A DNA stretch of 64,000 nt from Costus lasius (GCA_027563935.2 CM050449.1:86962371-87026370); one strand, 5' to 3'. Counted from the stretch's first letter, positions 34,056 to 46,634 are shown. Numbers and translations are program-made. The notes: generated by a model not told the origin, from the sequence alone.

Positions 34056-35760
34056 AAAACTGCATTCTGCTTATTTGATTAGGTGTTTTCTCACTGTGAT
34101 TTTAAGAAACTGGGTTGGGAAAATTTTTTATCTTTGGCACCATCACGAAGTACTCATCTTTGTTTATCATCTGGACATTTTTTCTGAATTTTAAAGTCCA
34201 TGGATCATTCTAAAACACATAGCATTATTTCGATTCTGATTAATTTCTGCAGTAGTTTTCTTTTGACTATTCTGATTAGCACTTTTGCTGCAGCACTTTT
34301 GCTGTTGCTTTAATGAGTTGAAACCCTAATTTTTCGCTTGGAATTGGAAGAACATGTGTCATTTTATCTTGAGGATTAGTTATTTTCATGAAAATGCTTT
34401 CTGATCATTCTAGGACACATAGCAACTTTTCGAATTTGATTAACTTTTGTGCAGTTTTTAGTTTTGTAATCTGATTAGCCTTCTTTCTATTGATACCCTA
34501 AATTCCTGACAGATTTTGATCCTTTGATTTTCATACACCCGGAAAGAACAAGTTTCATTCTATTACATGGTTTTGTCCATTTTCTTTTTGGATCATTAAA
34601 TCTTATTTTTGGGTATGGCTACTTTTCATAAAAAATTCACTAGCTACTCTACTTGCTTTCTACATAGCTTCTTTTGGCTCCAGATCCAGAAATCTTCAAA
34701 AGCAACTGTCTTCCACCTCTAGCCACCACTGCATCTGCCTTTGACATCACTGTTTCCAGCTATCGACACTGGATTATCACCACAGCAGCCTCTTACTTCT
34801 TCTGCTGCCTCTATTTTGATTTATTTATTTATTTATTTATGTAGCAGACAATTTATTAGTGACTGATTTTTTTATCTATGCAGCATTATCTCTAACACCC
34901 ACCAGCCGACGATCTCACCTCCAGGAATGTATTCTCTAGCAGGCCACTAGAGATTACTCACTCTACTGTCAGCACTATCACCATCATTGCTAGCAGCTTT
35001 TCAGCCAGCCTCTGTTCCACCTCTGCTTCTCGCCTGCATCAGCTCTTTCCACCAACGCTCTTCTGGACCATCGATGATATATCTTATTCTTCTTTAAGAA
35101 AATTATTTTTATCATTATTATTTTTAGAGACTATTTTTAGACTAAGCCTTATGTATCTTAAATCGTGCAGGTAAAATTTTTAAAAGGCACATCTATGGAC
35201 CTAGCAGCATCTGCCCCGACACTATTTTTGGTATGAGCCTTATGTATTTTTGGTCAGATCTTGCTATATAGTTTCGTGAGTATCGTTTACACTCTCTTGT
35301 ATTCATGATTATTTCATATGGTTGCATCTTTGATTTGCTTTAGATGCATCACTCACTGATATTTCTTCGATATGGTTATATGATGATATGATTGTTCATG
35401 ATCCACTTTCTACTATCTTGTGGTGTGATTCTATTTTTAAAAGATTTTCATTGATAAATATCTTCCTTGATGATGAATAAACTTGTATTCATGATTAGAA
35501 AGAAACCTATCATGTTAGATTTATTTCTTCAATGCATATCCATCTTTTGAAATTTGACATTGGTTGATGCATGAAATTTTGGCTAGATGTGTAATTTGAG
35601 GAATAAGATCTGAAGGTGAAACTGCTCCTTTAAATAAAATGAGCATATGAGTATGATTACTGAATTGATATCAATTGATCAACCTAGTAGATGTTTAGTC
35701 TATTTTGCTATTTGTTGGGAAGGAAGAATCCAAGATCCATAAAAATAGTGAGAGACTTCC
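34056..35760 (+). other. 3' noncoding region of I
   Basis: AT-rich, no gene seen. It contains a TTTA microsatellite near 34818-34842 and CAGC/CACC-rich tracts (34670-35060) collinear with parts of H, including 46640-46830. Confidence 0.6.
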
Positions 35761-35908
35761 GTACTTGGCAGTAAGTAAAATTGATAGTGGTACCTAAGAC
35801 ATGGGTTAAAGTCTATGTCTAAAAGATAATGAGAGAGAAAAAGAATAAGACTCCTCTACTTGGCACTATGCAAAATTGATAGTGGTACCGAAGATAAGAG
35901 TTGAAGTT
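35761..35908 (+). promoter_or_regulatory. Doubled TTGGCACTG...CAGTGGTACC-type module of I
   Basis: Two copies (35761-35812 and 35857-35908) of a module of about 52 bp: ACTTGGCA, about 17 bp, AGTGGTACC, then AAGA..GGGTT(A/G)AAGT. The H and K copies form a CACTG/CAGTG stem. It is found doubled in H and K at the same distance from the 3' LTR. Confidence 0.6.
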
Positions 35909-36280
35909 AAATTAAAAAAAAAAAGTGTGTATCTAAGTGAGTACATGCCATCTGTGCAAAAACAACAAAATACATGAAAAAGAGCAAAAAATGAATAAAA
36001 AAATATGTGTGGAAAAAGATCTTGGAAACCTAATTCCTGTAAACAAAAGTATGATAGATTTGAACTGAAAATTGGGTGAAATCATGAGATTGAAAATTTT
36101 ATTTATTATACAAGTTGCGAAATTTTATTTGATTGAGATGTAGATCTAGAGGGTTGAGTTCTAAGAATGATATGTTTATTTGAAGTTTTGTGAAACAATT
36201 GATGGAATTTTTCATTGATGATTGTATTTTAGAAATTTATTAAGCATGAAAAAGTTTATAATTTAATCAATTTTTTATTT

Positions 36281-36298
36281 TTACTTGGGGACAAGCAA
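36281..36298 (+). promoter_or_regulatory. 3' LTR-proximal hairpin/purine tract of I
   Basis: TTACTTGGGGACAAGCAA is the I version of TTGCTTGAGGACAAGCAA in H (57380-57397) and K (49096-49113). The truncated 3' LTR starts immediately after it. Confidence 0.6.
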
Positions 36299-37403
36299 GA
36301 TCGAGCGTCGCCGCCGTTCGCCCAGATTACGGCTGTAATCTTCATTACGGCCGTACCGTAATTCTTCCTTTCACTCTGTTTCGATTTCCAACACTATGAA
36401 TTGTTGTAATCTTCCCTCTATGATAGCTTAAACTCATTTTGGGACATGGGAGAGTAATTCACTTGATTTTTAATGACTAGATGACTATTTTTTTATTATT
36501 TCGTCACGTTTAATCTTTGCATGATGATTTTACTCATGCGATGATTATTCTTAGATTCTCTTAGATCTATATTATTATTCATGTTTTAGAGTTTTCGCCT
36601 TTGACTGAAAAGTAATTGCTTGAGAACTTGGAACCCAAGAATTGCATGTTATGAACTTTCTTAGGTAAGTTCTTATTTGTTTGATTTTAGGAGATTAATT
36701 GCCATGAATATAATATGAATCTAGGATTGAGCCTAAGTTGTCAAACGTGGAGATCTTGTGCGAAAGCAAGGATCGGAACGTTGGAGAACCATGAGTAAAA
36801 CTAGTGTCGAGACTCGGATGCACGAAAGTGATCCTTGAGATTCCACTACAGATTATCAACCTAGAATTCGGATGTACGAAAGTGATCATTGAGTTCTTAG
36901 TTTGATGATTTACTTATCTTCTGCTTGGGATAAATCTTGCGGGAAAGCGAGAGTTGATCCCTGCATGATTGTCTGCACGAAAGTTAGATAATCCTTTTAT
37001 TAAGTAAATTACATCTTTATCATATTAAAGTTAAACTGACGAAATCTTTATTCATGTCTAGTCATAGAAATTAAAGTGAATGAAACACTAGTCTCATCTT
37101 CTCTCTCTGATAATTCCGTTTTAGTTTTCGATTTGCTCGCTTGCATAATTTCGATTACCTAGATAGTAAGAAATCAATTATTCGGTACTTGACAACACAG
37201 GTCTCTGCGGGATCGATACTTTTCTTTATTACTTCGAGTATCCGTGCACTTGCGGACACTACAAGTTTAGGGACAACAAGTATTTGGAGCCGTGTCAGGG
37301 AGTGACAAAAGTCCTTGTACGCCAACACTTAGGTTTTGGCCGCGACACCTAAAATAAGTCTACCCTACTTGTATTCATAAGTGTGTCCTTTCGGATCACA
37401 ATA
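36299..37403 (+). repeat. 3' LTR of I, 5'-truncated
   Basis: Matches 31120-32223 of the 5' LTR. The first about 990 bp are missing, including the palindrome-rich part, apart from short TTACGG units near 36327-36362. It ends CACAATA, where the partner ends CACAACA. Confidence 0.8.
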
Positions 37404-37408
37404 GTCGA

Positions 37409-37532
37409 CACTAGATTCCACCACCAGCAACCTCTTACTTCTTCTACTATCTCTGTTTCCATGGATTTTATTTATTTATGTAGTAGACTCTTCATTAGTG
37501 ACATTTTTTTTATTTTATTTTTGCAGTGCTAT
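37409..37532 (+). other. Internal piece of H between I and E
   Basis: Collinear with 34763-34888 of I. It ends with GCTAT (37528-37532), the target duplicated by E. No gene. Confidence 0.75.
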
Positions 37533-39222
37533 TGTTGGGGTATGCCCTTAAGGCTAATGTTTGAGGCCTTGGGATTGTATCAGTATCATGTATAAACTCT
37601 TATGTTTATAAAGGCATGGTTGTTATTCAGTTTGTTACATTGTCTGCTGCAATAAGTGTACTTCTGAATAATGTCTCAAAGCTGTTCAGCTGGGCTGACA
37701 TGCTATAAAGTCCTTAGTTGAGATATCTTGGTGAACATGAGACAGCCTTGATATGATTGAGACTAATATGTGTTCTAATCTTATAGGATGCTTCGAGCAT
37801 GGAATAAGATGTAGACTCATGGGTACATTGGATGTACTGGACAGACCCTACTAGGATATTCAATTGCTTGTCACAATGTGAATAATCCTTGAATGCGACA
37901 AGTGGCACATTTCCTCTGACTTGAGATCACTTGTGTTTTCTAAATGATGATTGTCATTGTTTTGAGGTAGTTCAATATCATTTGAAACATAATGATTATA
38001 GACTATCTTGGATGGTGAGCTTGAGTCAGGTTAGGGAACTAGTGATAGACAAAGGATTGCCGTCTCCTTGTTTAAGGAGTGTGATGTTCTAAAGGGGCCC
38101 CCTGGATGAGATAATTGAGAAAAGAGTATGGCCATACCCAGGTGACTATGTTCATCTGATCTAATCATGCTCATCATATTGGAGTTACAAGCTTGACACG
38201 CTTGTCCAATAAGAACATCCAGTGGCAAAGGAAACATGCATGCCTTGTGAGTTGGATTCACACTTGTGCTGTGGTTTGGGTGTAGTCTTGGAAGACTCTT
38301 TTCTTTATATCGGGAGACAGTGATGTGTTGCTAGATACCCCTCACTGATCGTGATAACGTGAGTTATCGTTACCGACATTTAAAGGAAACCCTCAGGGTC
38401 GCACAATTTGATGATATGGCTTACTTAAGTCAGATCATGTGGACTGAATTATTCAGGTTCAGTTTAAAGGGATTTAATCTCTGATTGTAAGTGAGATCTG
38501 GTCTGATCATGTTTGATTGATTAGGGCTTGAGATCGGTAAGCTTCGATCGAGAGATTGGATGCTAGATCGGTGAGATCAGGAGCATCAAGAGATCGACGG
38601 TCAGATCAAGAGCCTTAGGGTTTATTGTGGTCTGGACTGATTGCTTGGTTTATTTGGTTATTAAACCAAACCAAATTGAACCAGCTCATTGAGTGAGCGT
38701 GTGGTTCAAATTGAGAGGAGTTTGCGATAGGGGTAAACCCATGATCGCATGTGAGTGAGTGGCTTTCTATTTTTAGAAAGCATGATCACATACGTGACCA
38801 CTACTCACGTTCACGCCTAAGGCGCTCTACTCTCTCGCCTCTCCTCCTCTCTCGTCGCCAACTTGAGTTATTCGGTTTTGCACTCTCGTGTGGTGAAGAG
38901 GTTGACGCAAGGAGAAGGAAGTAATCGCCAAGCAAAGGAGATCTCTCCCCTTCCATTCGACAACGACTTCTTGGAACCTTGCTAGCACAAGGAGCACCAA
39001 GAGAAGAGTAGGCGACACCAATTGTGTGCGTCACCTTTGGAGAAGGAGCACTTGCGCCTTTCCTTCCAAGACACCATCTAAGCGATGGCAATGGTGAGAA
39101 TCCCTTTCTCATGCAAGTTGAACATATTACATGCATAGATCCTTGAAACCCCTTCCGCTGCGTCAAAATTTTCATATGCGCCTCCTATAGGGTTTCGCCC
39201 CCCTTGTTCTAGGGGACTTTCA
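37533..39222 (+). repeat. 5' LTR of copia E
   Basis: 1690 bp, TGTTGGGG to ACTTTCA. A TTTCTATTTTTAGAAA segment near 38762 is the best TATA-like candidate because it is kept in the LTRs of B and C. The transcription start is not determined. Confidence 0.97.
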
Positions 39223-39224
39223 AT

Positions 39225-39238
39225 TGGTATCAGAGCCA
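39225..39238 (+). other. Primer-binding site of copia E
   Basis: TGGTATCAGAGCCA, two bases after the LTR: initiator-methionine tRNA type. Confidence 0.92.
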
Positions 39239-41039
39239 GTTATTGCATGCTAATATGTTTGCTCTCTTTGTGTGATCCTATGCAATGATCTATATGTTAC
39301 ATGCGCTTGTTAAGATAGGCGAATTTTACATGCTTGTTAGAGATGTTTTTATTTCTCCTAGGCGCATGTTTTCTTGTTGGCGCATATGTATGTTTTCTCA
39401 AAACTTCTTATGACATGCGCGACTCATTATAGATCTAAGGCCCTGCATTAAACCCTTAGACGGGTTATTAGGGTTGAAGTCATCCCCTAGGTTAGATCCA
39501 GACAGTCTGATCAGACCATCTGACAGCCTTGATGGGTTGACCGGATAGCACCTGTGCGATAGCACCTGGTGGCTATAGGTCGACTGCAGACAGGCGTGTA
39601 GCGATGTCTGATTGAGACGACTAGCGAACACACATGAGTTAGGCCCGGGGTCACACCCGCTTGCCAGATCTCATGAGGGTTGTTCGGCCCTGGCGCATGC
39701 ATGGTTGACCTTTGGTCGACTCAAGTCAGTTAGGACTTGGTGCATGCAAGGGCAGTGGATCTGACTAGGTTGGATGAGTGGATCCCTAGTAATGGACCGT
39801 TGTAAGGTTGTAAGGCAAATAAGGAAATTAAAATTGATGCCTATGGGGTTTTCGAAATTTAATTTTCATGACTGGAACACATGTTGATTGATGCCTATGT
39901 TTGTTTATTTATTCTTATGTGGGCTGCCCATGTTAAATGTGTGCTGTGCTGGGGCCTGCGTGCCTGGAATTTAAAGTTGTAAATTAATTATTGTGATCTG
40001 CGTATCACATTGTATTTAATTTATAAAGTGTAATTGACCTGCGTGTCAATCTTGTCTAGATAGATTAATTTGTAAGTTAATCAGACAAGAGCACAGAGCA
40101 CACTTGGCAGAGGCGCATGCAGCAGTGGCTTGACCAGGTGGGAGGTCCAGGGTTCGACTCTGGGACCAGGCGCATTTACCTGGTGGGCGCACCTGAGCTG
40201 CAGTGGGCGCTTGGGCCCTGGGTTGGGCCAAATGAGCAGCAAAAGACCCATGAAGAAAAGCAAGTGAAGACTTAAGTTAATTAAGGTCTTACTTAGGCTA
40301 TGGGCTTTTACCACATAAGATCCATGCTTTCTTTTATTGTTTAAATAAGTAGAACAGCATGATTTATTTATCTTCTGCTATCACCATAGGAATTGCATGA
40401 TAGTGAAGAAGATAAAAGACCGTTAAAATCCAACGCTAAAATATCAAGCTCGTATGCCTTCTGACGCGAAACCTCACTGTTCTAATTATCGTTGGAGCCG
40501 TGTTGTACCCACTCAGTGGGCACGTCCATCTATCTTCAGACGGTGCGGGATTACACCTGCGTGTTACAGAGAAGGGATTTATCGCTTCTCGTTGCTCAGC
40601 ATAGCACGTGGTGGTCCAGGGAGTAGGTCGGGTCAGCTTGACCATGTAGGCTACATATGTGGCGCATATGGTAGCGCATGGAGGCAGCCATCTGTGGGGT
40701 CAGAGATTGTGTTGTACCAACTCAGTTGGCACAGTCTGCTGGATTGCCCAAATGAAGGGGAATCGCACGGGTTGGCGATTGGCTGGGACAGCCTACCAGA
40801 AATTAGTGCTTGTACTCTCTGTGCATCTTATCTTGCCTGAGCGGGACGCGGAGACCAAGTATGAAATCTGGATCCCATCTCACTAAAAGAGTTCTACTCT
40901 TTCGGGCTGTTTTGCTGGATTTTTCAGCCAGATAAAATAGTGAGAAAAAGAATCATTCTTAAGTCCTGAATTGATTCTTTACATTGATACTGACCTTGCT
41001 GTTCTTGCATTGTTGTAGATACCTGCAGCAACGAACACC
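39239..41039 (+). other. 5' leader of copia E
   Basis: This 1.8-kb leader precedes the gag ATG. It holds the Pol III-like boxes (40105-40161), the twin stems CCCACTCAGTGGG (40508-40520) and CCAACTCAGTTGG (40717-40729), and a 128-codon ORF from the ATG at 40454 to 40840. That ORF has no recognised domain, and in C it exists only as two overlapping frames. It overlaps both stems, so its openness may be incidental. Confidence 0.8.
40105..40161 (+). promoter_or_regulatory. Pol III-like A and B boxes in the leader of E
   Basis: The A-box TGGCAGAGGCG (40105-40115) matches TRGYNNARNNG fully. The B-box GGTTCGACTCT (40151-40161) has one mismatch. Spacing is 35 bp. Confidence 0.35.
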
Positions 41040-44000
41040 ATGAGCTTCAATGTGCGATCCCTACTGGAAAGGGAGAAGTTTGCTGGGCCAAACTTCTCAG
41101 ACTGGTTCGGACACCTTAAGATTGTTCTTAAGGCAGAGAGGAAACTGTATGTCCTCGAGACGGCGATACCGCCTCAGCCCGCTCCGAACGCCGCAAGGGC
41201 GGTTCGGGAAGCTTATGAAAAGCACGTCAATGATAGCATTGATGTCGCTTGCCTGATGCTAGCGTCTATGACGCCACCGCTGCAGCGTCAGCATGAGGAT
41301 ATGTCTGCTATAGACAAGATAGCAAACCTCAAGATGCTGTATGCTGCACAGGCAAGGGCAGAACGCTATAATCTGACAAAGCTGTTCTTTCAGAGCAAAC
41401 TGGTTGAAGGGAGCCCAGTGGGAGCTCACGTGCTCAAGATGATTGGGCACAAAGAGGCTCTAGAGAAACTGGGGCATACCATCAACCAGGAGCTTGCTGT
41501 AGACATTATTCTGCAGTCTCTCCCGCCCTCTTTCGATGCGTTCATTATTAACTTTAATATGAACAAAATCGATTGTACTCCGGCAGAGCTGCTGAATATG
41601 CTCTTGACTACTGAGGAGACTCTGAAGGGAAAGCCTTCAACCTCTGTCTTAATGGTTCCTTCCAGGAACAAGAAGAAGGGGAAGAAGGGCAAGACCCCTG
41701 TCAAGAGTTACAGCAAGGCTCTGAAGCAAAAAGTTAAGCGGTCAAAGGAATACAGATGTTTCCACTGTGGCCAGCTGGGTCACTGGAAAAAGGACTGTAA
41801 AGCGCTCCAAGGAGATAAGAGGGGAAGCATCGCTTCTGGCTCAGGTATATACGTGACGGAAGTCATGGTTTCATCTTCTTCTATATCATGGGTGTTGGAC
41901 ACTGCATGTGGAGTTCACATTTGTTCAAATGTACAGGAACTCAAGAGAAGAAGACAGGTGGGACAGCATGAGGTGGACCTACGAGTTGGAAACGGGGCAC
42001 GGGTTGCTGCTGTTACTGTAGGAGACTATTTCATCTCTTTGCCATCTGGGCTTGTATTAGAACTGAACAATTGTTACTTTGTTCCCAGCATTACTAAGAA
42101 TATTATCTCTATTCCTGCTCTTGTCAGGAAGGGATTTTCCTTTGAATGCAATATTTCAAAGTGTATTTTATCTTTTGATAATATTGTTTATGCTACTGGT
42201 TCAATTAACAATGGGTTATTCATGTTGGACATGGAATGTTCTATACAAAATATTGATAATAAGAAAGCCAAGTATGCTGATGACAGCACCTTGCTATGGC
42301 ATAGTCGTTTAGGCCATATTAACAAGAAACGCATTAAGCGGTTGCATGATCATGGACTGCTGGGATCATTCTCCTATGAGGAGATTGATACATGCAAGGC
42401 TTGTTTAATGGGTAAAATGACGAAGTCACCTTTTCCTAACAAAGGTCAAAGGGCTTCAGGTTTACTTGACCTTATACACAGTGATGTGTGTGGGCCATTT
42501 AGTAAACATGCCAGAGGTGGCTATCAGTACTTCATTACCTTTACTGATGATTTCAGTAGATATGGGTATGTCTATCTGATGAGACATAAAAGTGAATCTT
42601 TTGACAAGTTCAAAGAGTTCAAGAATGAAGTACAGAATCAGCTAGGCCGAAGTATCAAGGCACTTCGTTCTGATCGAGGTGGAGAATACCTAAGTCATGC
42701 GTTTACTGACTATCTAAAGGAGTGTGGGATTATCTCACAGCTCACTCCGCCAGGAACACCGCAATGGAATGGTGTGTCCGAGAGGAGAAATAGAACGTTA
42801 CTTGATATGGTTCGTTCTATGATGAGTCAGGCTACTCTTCCATATTCCTTTTGGGGTTTTGCACTGGAAACAGCTGCAAAGGTACTAAACCGAGTGCCAT
42901 CCAAGGCAGTTTCTAAGACGCCATATGAGTTATGGTATGGGAAACAGCCGAGCTTGACATTTATCAGGATCTGGGGCTGCGAGGCTTATGTCAAAAAGCT
43001 CGCCTCTGGGAAACTAGAGAGCAGATCTGACAAATGTATCTTTGTCGGTTTCCCTAAGGAAACTAAGGGTTATTATTTCTACGATCCCAAAGAGAACAAG
43101 GTATTTGTTGCTCGGACGGCCATATTTCTTGAGAAGGAGTTTCTTCTGCAAGAGGCCAGTGGGAGAGAAATAAAGCTGGATGAGAATCCAGAGGAAGGAC
43201 AAAGTAGTCAAGCACAGTTGGATGAGCCTGAGCCGGTGGAACAGGTTATTGAACAACCTGAGGCTCAGATATCACAGGAACCGCGAAGATCGGGAAGGAT
43301 CCGTCGACAGCCTAAGCGCTATGACGGAGTCTACATCATTGATAATGATGAACCCCTCACTTATGCCGATGTGGTCAGTGGACCGGAGTCAGCGAGATGG
43401 CTTGAAGCTATGCGCGCCGAGATGGACTCCATGTCAGATAACCAAGTCTGGGATTTGGTTGATCCGCCTCCGGGAGTTATCCCTATAGGCTGTAAATGGA
43501 TCTTCAAGAAGAAGATTGACATGGATGGTAACGTGGTTACCTATAAAGGCAGGCTAGTTGCGAAAGGTTTCAAACAAATCTACGGGATAGATTATGATGA
43601 AACTTTCTCACCTGTAGCTATGTTTAAGTCTATTCGGATTCTTTTCGCGATAGCAGCATATTATGATTATGAGATTTGGCAAATGGATGTGAAGACAGCT
43701 TTCCTGAATGGAAATCTGGATGAGGATGTGTATATGACACAACCAGAAGGTTTCACTAATCCATCAGATCGTCATAAGATATGCAAGTTAAAGAAGTCTA
43801 TTTATGGACTTAAACAAGCATCGAGAAGCTGGAATATTCGTTTTGATGAATCAATCTCTGAGTTTGGTTTCATCAAGAACGAGGATGACCCGTGTGTATA
43901 TAAGAGGTTTAGTGGGAGCGTGATTACTTTTCTAGTCCTCTATGTCAATGACATCTTGATCATTGGAAATGACATTCCTGAAATGCATGCGGTTAAGGCA

Positions 44001-44924
44001 TGGTTAAGGAAATGTTTCCAGATGAAAGATCTAGGAGAAGCAGCCTATGTATTAGGTGTGAAGATCTACAGGGATAGATCTAAGAGGCTTCTCGGGCTGT
44101 GCCAGAGTACTTACATCGATAAAGTCCTGGAGAGATTTCATTTAGAGAATTCTAAAAGAGGATATCTTCCAGTCAGACATGGTCTGAATCTTTCGAAGAG
44201 TTAGTGTCCACAAACACAGACTGAGAAAGATGAAATGGACAATATGCCTTATGCTTCGGCTATTGGGTCCATTATGTATGCGATGTTGTGTACTCGCCCA
44301 GACGTCGCTTACGGGTTAAGCGTGACCAGTCGGTTCCAAAGTAATCCAGGTCAGGCACACTGGATTGCAGTCAAGAACATTTTAAAATATCTGCGGAGGA
44401 CCAAAGATATGTTCTTGATATATGGTGGTCAGGAAGAACTCAGTATTGAAGGATATACTGACGCTTCGTTCCAGTCAGACCAGGATGATTTCCGATCGCA
44501 ATCAGGCTATGTATTTAGCTTGAATGGAGGAGCAGTGGTGTGGAAGAGTTTCAAATAGTCAACTGTTGCTGATTCCACAACAGAAGCCGAGTATGTTGCA
44601 GCCTCGGAAGCATCCAAGGAGGCAGTGTGGATTCGTAAGTTCGTGAGAGAACTTGGTGTTGTTCCTTCGAGTGCAGATCCTTTGGTTATCTTCTGTGATA
44701 ACACTGGAGCAATCGCACAAGCAAAGGAACCACGGTCGCACCAGAAGTCCAAGCACATACAGAGACGGTTTCATTTGATCAGGGAGATCATAGATCGTGG
44801 CGAGATCAAAGTCTGCAAGGTACATACAGATGACAATCTGGCAGACCCGCTTACCAAGCCTCTGGCGCAGCAGAAGCATGAGAAGCACTGTAATAATATG
44901 GGTTTGAGATTTCTCAACCATTAG
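41040..44924 (+). pseudogene. Copia E gag-pol, 1294 codons plus stop, with two TAG stops and an altered RT active site
   Basis: The same frame, length and domain order as the intact gene at 13508-17392 run from the ATG at 41040 to 44924. gag, CCHC knuckle, protease (DTACG), HHCC/DDE integrase and most of reverse transcriptase are open to TAG 44202-44204. A second TAG at 44556-44558 interrupts RNase H. Both stops stand where the sister copies have CAG. The reverse-transcriptase motif reads YVND (43941-43952): the first catalytic aspartate, codon 970, is AAT where the sisters have GAT within a CG pair. That change alone should abolish polymerase activity. The rest shows no frameshift. Confidence 0.95.
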
Positions 44925-44929
44925 ATTAA

Positions 44930-44944
44930 GTGCAAGTGGGAGAT
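44930..44944 (+). other. Polypurine tract of copia E
   Basis: GTGCAAGTGGGAGAT lies directly before the 3' LTR. Confidence 0.75.
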
Positions 44945-46634
44945 TGTTGGGGTATGCCCTTAAGGCTAATGTTTGAGGCCTTGGGATTGTATCAGTATCA
45001 TGTATAAACTCTTATGTTTATAAAGGCATGGTTGTTATTCAGTTTGTTACATTGTCTGCTGCAATAAGTGTACTTCTGAATAATGTCTCAAAGCTGTTCA
45101 GCTGGGCTGACATGCTATAAAGTCCTTAGTTGAGATATCTTGGTGAACATGAGACAGCCTTGATATGATTGAGACTAATATGTGTTCTAATCTTATAGGA
45201 TGCTTCGAGCATGGAATAAGATGTAGACTCATGGGTACATTGGATGTACTGGACAGACCCTACTAGGATATTCAATTGCTTGTCACAATGTGAATAATCC
45301 TTGAATGCGACAAGTGGCACATTTCCTCTGACTTGAGATCACTTGTGTTTTCTAAATGATGATTGTCATTGTTTTGAGGTAGTTCAATATCATTTGAAAC
45401 ATAATGATTATAGACTATCTTGGATGGTGAGCTTGAGTCATGTTAGGGCACTAGTGATAGACAAAGGATTGCCGTCTCCTTGTTTAAGGAGTGTGATGTT
45501 CTAAAGGGGCCCCCTGGATGAGATGATTGAGAAAAGAGTATGGCCATACCCAGGTGACTATGTTCATCTGATCTAATCATGCTCATCATATTGGAGTTAC
45601 AAGCTTGACACGCTTGTCCAATAAGAACATCCAGTGGCAAAGGAAACATGCATGCCTTGTGAGTTGGATTCACACTTGTGCTGTGGTTTGGGTGTAGTCT
45701 TGGAAGACTCTTTTCTTTATATCGGGAGACAGTGATGTGTTGCTAGATACCCCTCACTGATTGTGATAACGTGAGTTATCGTTACCGACATTTAAAGGAA
45801 ACCCTCAGGGTCGCACAATTTGATGATATGGCTTACTTAAGTCAGATCGTGTGGACTGAATTATTCAGGTTCAGTTTAAAGGGATTTAATCTCTGATTGT
45901 AAGTGAGATCTGGTCTGATCATGTTTGATTGATTAGGGCTTGAGATCGGTAAGCTTCGATCGAGAGATTGGATGCTAGATCGGTGAGATCAGGAGCATCA
46001 AGAGATCGACGGTCAGATCAAGAGCCTTAGGGTTTATTGTGGTCTGGACTGATTGCTTGGTTTATTTGGTTATTAAACCAAACCAAATTGAACCAGCTCA
46101 TTGAGTGAGCGTGTGGTTCAAATTGAGAGGAGTTTGCGATAGGGGTAAACCCATGATCGCATGTGAGTGAGTGGCTTTCTATTTTTAGAAAGCATGATCA
46201 CATACGTGACCACTACTCACGTTCACGCCTAAGGCGCTCTACTCTCTCGCCTCTCCTCCTCTCTCGTCGCCAACTTGAGTTATTCGGTTTTGCACTCTCG
46301 TGTGGTGAAGAGGTTGACGCAAGGAGAAGGAAGTAATCGCCAAGCAAAGGAGATCTCTCCCCTTCCATTCGACAACGACTTCTTGGAACCTTGCTAGCAC
46401 AAGGAGCACCAAGAGAAGAGTAGGCGACACCAATTGTGTGCGTCACCTTTGGAGAAGGAGCACTTGCGCCTTTCCTTCCAAGACACCATCTAAGCGATGG
46501 CAATGGTGAGAATCCCTTTCTCATGCAAGTTGAACATATTACATGCATAGATCCTTGAAACCCCTTCCGCTGCGTCAAAATTTTCATATGCGCCTCCTAT
46601 AGGGTTTCGCCCCCCTTGTTCTAGGGGACTTTCA
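44945..46634 (+). repeat. 3' LTR of copia E
   Basis: This 1690-bp LTR differs from the 5' copy only near 45441, 45450, 45523, 45761 and 45849. It is followed by the TSD GCTAT. Confidence 0.97.

Larger units (their letters stand above)
30131..37403 (+). mobile_element. Element I: second non-autonomous Athila-like element, nested in H
   Basis: The 5' LTR is 30131-32223, followed by a primer site, a zinc-knuckle ORF and a 3' noncoding region. The 3' LTR (36299-37403) lacks its first about 990 bp. Flanks are ATCGA (30126-30130) and GTCGA (37404-37408), a TSD with one change, and H resumes collinearly after it. It is a relative of H with the same order of parts but well diverged LTRs. Confidence 0.85.
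37533..46634 (+). mobile_element. Copia element E, full length, young but coding-defective
   Basis: This complete 9102-bp element in plus orientation is inserted in H. TSD GCTAT lies at 37528-37532 and 46635-46639. Both LTRs are 1690 bp (37533-39222 and 44945-46634) and differ at 5 positions by eye (about 0.3%). Primer site, leader and polypurine tract are intact. gag-pol has two TAG stops and a changed reverse-transcriptase active site, so it could move only with help from another copy such as C. Confidence 0.97.

Noticed and set aside
37598..37612. TTTATAAAGG near the LTR start as a TATA box
   Set aside because: It sits only about 70 bp into the LTR and is altered in A. The TATTTTTAG region near 38768 is better placed, though also unproven.
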